Source: Prodigiosinella confusarubida
GTDB taxonomy: Bacteria; Pseudomonadota; Gammaproteobacteria; Enterobacterales; Enterobacteriaceae
NCBI RefSeq assembly: GCF_002847015.1
Contig: NZ_CP025085.1
Location: forward strand, 744,001-808,000
Direction: 5' to 3'
DNA: 64,000 nt
The first letter of the stretch is position 1. Each line of letters starts with the position of its first letter. This document shows positions 60,149 to 64,000 of the stretch, piece after piece. A program made the position numbers and the translations under genes. The notes under the pieces are model-generated. The model was not told the DNA's origin. It made no database searches and saw only the letters and a list, made by a program, of their open reading frames with translations.

Positions 60149-60199
60149 ATGTTCAGCAGAATAAAGTCCTGTTATTCCCAAAAGACGTCGGGGAAATAA
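60149..60199 (+). CDS. ilvX: Small protein IlvX
   Basis: A 16-residue [19 protein letters not shown], with GGGAGC as ribosome site. Its stop lies 2 bp before the ilvG start. E. coli IlvX is also 16 residues, sits in the same place and has a similar basic, aromatic-Cys-aromatic core (K-F-C-F there, K-S-C-Y here). Function is unknown; it may couple translation to ilvG. Confidence 0.75.
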   Translation: MFSRIKSCYSQKTSGK

Positions 60200-60201
60200 C
60201 T

Positions 60202-61869
60202 ATGAATGGGGCTCAGTGGGTGGTGCAAGCGTTGCGGGCACAGGGAGTGGATACGGTCTTCGGTTATCCTGGTGGCGCGATTATGCCAGTTTACGATGCG
60301 CTGTATGATGGCGGCGTAGAACATGTGCTATGTCGCCATGAACAGGGTGCTGCCATGGCTGCGATTGGTTATGCCAGATCCACTGGGAAAGTTGGCGTTT
60401 GTATCGCCACATCCGGGCCGGGGGCGACTAACCTGATTACAGGACTGGCTGATGCCCTGCTGGATTCTATTCCTATCGTGGCTATCACCGGTCAGGTTGG
60501 TTCGGCATTGATAGGCACTGATGCTTTTCAGGAAATCGATGTTTTAGGGTTGTCGTTGGCCTGTACCAAACACAGTTTTCTGGTGGACTCGGTAGAGTCT
60601 TTACCGGAAGTTATGGCAGAGGCTTTTGCGGTAGCTAACAGTGGTCGTCCCGGCCCGGTATTGATTGATATCCCGAAAGACATTCAATTGGCGGAAGGTG
60701 AGTTTAGCCCGTATTTCATATCGGTTGACGAGCCGTCACCTTTCCCAGCACAGACGGTTTCCCAAGCGTTTGACATGCTGACCCAGGCGAAAAAACCGGT
60801 GCTGTATGTGGGTGGCGGTGTGGGCATGGCCAGAGCCGTACCCGCGCTACGTGACTTTATTACCACGACCCAGATGCCATCCGTGGTCACGCTGAAGGGA
60901 CTGGGTGCGGTAGATCATTCACACCCTTACTATCTGGGTATGATTGGTATGCACGGTACCAAAGCGGCCAATCTGATGGTGCAACAGTGCGATCTGCTGG
61001 TAGCGATAGGTGTGCGTTTTGATGACCGTGTGACTGGCAAATTGAGCGCCTTCGCGCCTTATGCCAAAGTGATTCATATGGATATCGACCCGGCAGAGCT
61101 GAATAAGTTGCGTCAGGCGCATGTTGCGTTGCAGGGGGACCTGAACTGTTTGTTGCCAGCCTTGCAGCAGCCGTTGCAGATTGATGAGTGGCGACAGCAG
61201 GCCATGATGATGAAAACGGAATATCCGTGGCGTTATGATCATCCGGGTCAGGCCATCTACGCTCCAGCACTGCTGAAAACCTTGTCTGAACGTATGGCAC
61301 CGGAAACGGTGATCACGACAGATGTCGGGCAGCACCAGATGTGGTCGGCTCAGCATATGCAATTTACCCGTCCTGAAAATTTCATTACTTCCAGCGGGCT
61401 GGGCACGATGGGATTTGGTGTTCCTGCTGCGGTGGGCGCCCAGGTGGCGCGCCCGGATGATATGGTAATCTGCATTTCCGGTGATGGTTCGTTCATGATG
61501 AATGTGCAGGAGCTGGGGACCATCAAGCGAAAACGATTACCATTGAAAATCGTCCTGCTGGATAACCAGCGTTTAGGGATGGTTCGACAGTGGCAGCAAC
61601 TGTTTTTTGATGAACGCTATAGTGAAACCAACCTCTCCGATAATCCTGATTTCCTGACGCTGGCAAGTGCCTTTGATATCCCAGGCCAGCGTATCACCCG
61701 CAAAGACCAGATAGATGCCGCGCTTGACGCCTTGTTGAACAGTGATGGACCATACTTGCTGCATGTTTCCATTGATGAGTATGAGAACGTCTGGCCTCTG
61801 GTGCCGCCTGGTGCCGGTAATGAAACGATGTTGGATAAAACAAAATCATGTCTGGAGAAAAACCAATGA
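60202..61869 (+). CDS. ilvG: Acetolactate synthase II, large subunit
   Basis: A 555-residue thiamine-diphosphate enzyme that makes acetolactate or acetohydroxybutyrate, the first common step to valine, leucine and isoleucine. Start M-N-G-A-Q-W-V at 60202 matches E. coli; the open frame from 60043 merely overlaps the leader. The catalytic Glu lies in [12 protein letters not shown], and the ThDP/Mg motif is [14 protein letters not shown]. The reading frame is intact, unlike E. coli K-12, where ilvG is frameshifted. Stop overlaps the ilvM start (ATGA). Confidence 0.97.
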   Translation: MNGAQWVVQALRAQGVDTVFGYPGGAIMPVYDALYDGGVEHVLCRHEQGAAMAAIGYARSTGKVGVCIATSGPGATNLITGLADALLDSIPIVAITGQVGSALIGTDAFQEIDVLGLSLACTKHSFLVDSVESLPEVMAEAFAVANSGRPGPVLIDIPKDIQLAEGEFSPYFISVDEPSPFPAQTVSQAFDMLTQAKKPVLYVGGGVGMARAVPALRDFITTTQMPSVVTLKGLGAVDHSHPYYLGMIGMHGTKAANLMVQQCDLLVAIGVRFDDRVTGKLSAFAPYAKVIHMDIDPAELNKLRQAHVALQGDLNCLLPALQQPLQIDEWRQQAMMMKTEYPWRYDHPGQAIYAPALLKTLSERMAPETVITTDVGQHQMWSAQHMQFTRPENFITSSGLGTMGFGVPAAVGAQVARPDDMVICISGDGSFMMNVQELGTIKRKRLPLKIVLLDNQRLGMVRQWQQLFFDERYSETNLSDNPDFLTLASAFDIPGQRITRKDQIDAALDALLNSDGPYLLHVSIDEYENVWPLVPPGAGNETMLDKTKSCLEKNQ

Positions 61870-62123
61870 CACACCATCAGCTTTCAATTCAGGCCCGCTT
61901 TCGCCCCGAAATTCTGGAGCGTGTACTGCGGATTGCTCGTCATCGCGGCTTCCAGGTTTACGCCATGAATATGACGCAGGCTAACAGTTGCGATCACATT
62001 AATATTGAACTGACCGTTGCCAGTCAGAGATCAGTAGATTTATTGTCAACACAATTAAGTAAACTGCTGGATATTGCCTGTGTCGATATTCAGCCGATTT
62101 CATCACAACAAATTCGTGCCTGA
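61866..62123 (+). CDS. ilvM: Acetolactate synthase II, small subunit
   Basis: An 85-residue ACT-domain regulatory subunit that stabilises and activates IlvG. Similar to E. coli IlvM throughout ([43 protein letters not shown] at the end). The start at 61866 forms an ATGA overlap with the ilvG stop, so both subunits are made in step. The E. coli enzyme is insensitive to valine. Confidence 0.96.
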   Translation: MTHHQLSIQARFRPEILERVLRIARHRGFQVYAMNMTQANSCDHINIELTVASQRSVDLLSTQLSKLLDIACVDIQPISSQQIRA

Positions 62124-62147
62124 GGGGCATCAAGAAGGAAAACAAGA

Positions 62148-63074
62148 ATGACTAAAAAAGCTGACTATATCTGGTTCAACGGTGAAATGGTTCCCTGGGC
62201 TGAGGCCAAGGTTCATGTGATGTCTCATGCGCTGCATTACGGTACGTCGGTATTTGAAGGTGTCCGCTGCTACGATTCTCATCGTGGCCCGGTGGTGTTC
62301 CGTCACCGCGAGCATATGCAACGTCTGCATGATTCGGCCAAAATTTACCGCATGCCGTTGGCGCAAAGTGTGGATGAACTGATGGAAGCCTGTCGCGAAA
62401 CGTTGCGCAGGAATAATCTGTCCAGTGCTTATATCCGTCCGCTGGTGTTTGTCGGTGATGTGGGGATGGGCGTGAATCCGCCGGAAGGCTATAAGACAGA
62501 TGTGATTATTGCCGCATTTCCGTGGGGCGCTTATTTGGGTGAAGAAGCGCTTGATCAAGGGATTGACGCGATGGTGTCCTCCTGGAATCGCGCTGCTGCC
62601 AATACCATTCCGACGGCCGCTAAAGCTGGAGGCAACTATTTGTCCTCGTTGCTAGTGGGGAGTGAAGCCCGTCGTCATGGCTATCAGGAAGGGATTGCGC
62701 TGGATGTTCATGGCTATGTGTCTGAAGGTGCTGGTGAAAACCTGTTTGAAGTGAAAGATAATGTCCTTTTCACACCACCATTTACCTCTTCGGCGCTACC
62801 GGGGATTACCCGCGATGCGATTATCAAACTGGCGAAAGGTCTGGGTTTTGAAATCCGCGAACAGGTATTGTCTCGTGAATCGTTATATCTGGCTGATGAA
62901 GTGTTCATGTCCGGTACGGCGGCGGAAATTACCCCGGTACGTAGCGTGGATGGTATTCAGGTTGGTATCGGCAAATGCGGTCCGGTGACCAAGAAACTGC
63001 AGCAGGCATTCTTTGGCCTGTTTACCGGCGAAACCGAAGATAAATGGGGCTGGCTTGATCCAGTAAATCGTTAA
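62148..63074 (+). CDS. ilvE: Branched-chain amino acid aminotransferase
   Basis: A 308-residue fold-type IV PLP enzyme that carries out the last step to valine, isoleucine and leucine. The PLP Lys is K159 in PTAAKAGGNYLSSL; HYGTSVFEGVR and FMSGTAAEITPVRSVDG are family hallmarks. Start ATG at 62148 follows AAGGAAAAC, 24 bp after ilvM. Confidence 0.97.
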   Translation: MTKKADYIWFNGEMVPWAEAKVHVMSHALHYGTSVFEGVRCYDSHRGPVVFRHREHMQRLHDSAKIYRMPLAQSVDELMEACRETLRRNNLSSAYIRPLVFVGDVGMGVNPPEGYKTDVIIAAFPWGAYLGEEALDQGIDAMVSSWNRAAANTIPTAAKAGGNYLSSLLVGSEARRHGYQEGIALDVHGYVSEGAGENLFEVKDNVLFTPPFTSSALPGITRDAIIKLAKGLGFEIREQVLSRESLYLADEVFMSGTAAEITPVRSVDGIQVGIGKCGPVTKKLQQAFFGLFTGETEDKWGWLDPVNR

Positions 63075-63148
63075 TTAATCAACTTATTATTTTTCTCTGG
63101 TGATGCGTTCCGTCACCGGTTATCTGTTTAAACTGGAGTAACAAGAGT

Positions 63149-64000
63149 ATGCCTAAGTACCGTTCAGCCACTACTACGCATGGTCGCAATATGGCTGGAG
63201 CGCGAGCCTTGTGGCGCGCTACAGGGATGACCGACGCTGATTTTGACAAGCCCATAATTGCGGTTGTGAACTCGTTCACTCAATTTGTCCCCGGGCACGT
63301 ACATTTACGTGATCTGGGAAAGTTGGTCGCTGAGCAGATAGACGCAGCAGGCGGTGTCGCCAAAGAGTTCAACACCATTGCAGTGGATGACGGTATCGCC
63401 ATGGGGCATGGTGGCATGCTCTATTCTCTGCCTTCTCGCGAGCTGATCGCCGATTCCGTGGAGTATATGGTGAACGCCCACTGCGCTGACGCTATGGTCT
63501 GTATCTCCAACTGTGACAAAATCACGCCGGGGATGTTGATGGCAGCACTGCGCCTCAATATTCCGGTCATTTTTGTTTCCGGCGGCCCAATGGAGGCCGG
63601 GAAAACCAAACTCTCAGATCAGATCATCAAGCTCGACCTGATTGACGCCATGATTCAGGGTGCCAATCCGAAAGTCAGCGATGAAGACAGTGCGCAGATT
63701 GAACGTTCGGCCTGTCCGACCTGCGGCTCCTGCTCCGGTATGTTTACCGCCAATTCTATGAACTGTCTGACGGAAGCGCTGGGCTTGTCACTGCCAGGCA
63801 ATGGTTCACTACTGGCAACGCATGCGGATCGTAAGCAGCTGTTTATCAATGCGGGCTCACGTATTGTTGGCCTGGCCAAACGCTATTATGAACAGGATGA
63901 CGACAGCGTATTGCCGCGCAACATCGCCAACAAAGCCGCCTTTGAAAACGCCATGACGCTGGATATCGCCATGGGGGGCTCTACCAATACCGTCCTGCAT
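63149..64000 (+). CDS. ilvD: Dihydroxy-acid dehydratase (3' end outside window)
   Basis: The first 284 codons of a protein that is about 616 residues in E. coli. It begins [14 protein letters not shown] with GGAG upstream. The iron-sulfur cluster Cys regions are present ([15 protein letters not shown] and [19 protein letters not shown]). It dehydrates dihydroxyisovalerate and dihydroxymethylvalerate to the 2-oxo acids used by IlvE. The 74-bp gap after ilvE has a small stem (GGTGA/TCACC near 63098-63118) but no T-tract, so it should be in the same operon. Confidence 0.97.
   Translation, partial: MPKYRSATTTHGRNMAGARALWRATGMTDADFDKPIIAVVNSFTQFVPGHVHLRDLGKLVAEQIDAAGGVAKEFNTIAVDDGIAMGHGGMLYSLPSRELIADSVEYMVNAHCADAMVCISNCDKITPGMLMAALRLNIPVIFVSGGPMEAGKTKLSDQIIKLDLIDAMIQGANPKVSDEDSAQIERSACPTCGSCSGMFTANSMNCLTEALGLSLPGNGSLLATHADRKQLFINAGSRIVGLAKRYYEQDDDSVLPRNIANKAAFENAMTLDIAMGGSTNTVLH

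Overview
The window looks like a chromosomal segment of an enteric gammaproteobacterium. Gene content and order largely follow Escherichia coli (cpxP, fieF, pfkA, tpiA, fpr, glpXKF, zapB, rraA, menA, hslUV, ftsN, cytR, priA, rpmE, metJBLF, oxyR, sthA, fabR, yijD, trmA, btuB, murI, an rRNA operon, then hdfR, maoP, comM, ilvLXGMED). Differences in accessory genes (agmatine catabolism genes beside pfkA, a peroxiredoxin-glutaredoxin fusion next to oxyR, an intact ilvG) suggest a plant-associated lineage such as the Pectobacteriaceae (Dickeya/Brenneria/Lonsdalea-like). The genus is inference only. No phage, insertion sequence, plasmid or CRISPR sequence was seen.

Layout. 1-580: 3' part of cpxP and the CpxQ small RNA in its 3' UTR. 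580-9550: an accessory block between cpxP and fieF, two genes that are close neighbours in E. coli. It holds a polar amino acid ABC importer, an aminotransferase, an MFS exporter, a D-2-hydroxyacid dehydrogenase and an IclR regulator on one strand, then a Nudix hydrolase and a membrane-anchored XRE regulator. 9641-14464: fieF, pfkA with a Cra-like operator, and aguBA for agmatine to putrescine. 14497-30349: tpiA, yiiQ, yiiR, fpr, the glpFKX operon with GlpR operators, zapB, rraA, menA, hslVU, ftsN, cytR, priA, rpmE. 30439-35708: the methionine regulon metJ/metBL/metF with tandem met boxes. 35787-36519: a full-length but badly decayed peroxiredoxin-glutaredoxin fusion, divergent from intact oxyR. 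37580-44456: sthA, fabR, yijD, trmA, then cobalamin riboswitch, btuB and murI.

44508-50445 is a complete rRNA operon: P1/P2 promoters, boxA, 16S, tRNA-Ile, tRNA-Ala, 23S, 5S, tRNA-Asp, tRNA-Trp, terminator. Its 23S gene carries an intervening sequence of about 117 nt in helix 25. Its left flank (btuB-murI) is that of E. coli rrnB and its right flank (tRNA-Asp, tRNA-Trp, hdfR, maoP, comM, ilv) is that of rrnC, so it sits at a rearrangement junction relative to E. coli. A galactofuranose-type ABC importer (ytfQ-ytfR-ytfT-yjfF) lies between the tRNAs and hdfR. 58608-59831 is an extra MFS transporter placed between comM and the ilv operon. 59964-64000 is the branched-chain amino acid operon with leader peptide, attenuator, tiny ilvX, intact ilvG, ilvM, ilvE and the first 284 codons of ilvD.

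The points most worth following up are the cpxP-fieF amino acid/2-hydroxyacid block, the prx-grx pseudogene, the 23S intervening sequence, a perfect 24-bp palindrome resembling two met boxes upstream of the btuB riboswitch, and the rrnB/rrnC junction. All assignments come from reading the sequence and from memory of E. coli homologues; no database search was run.
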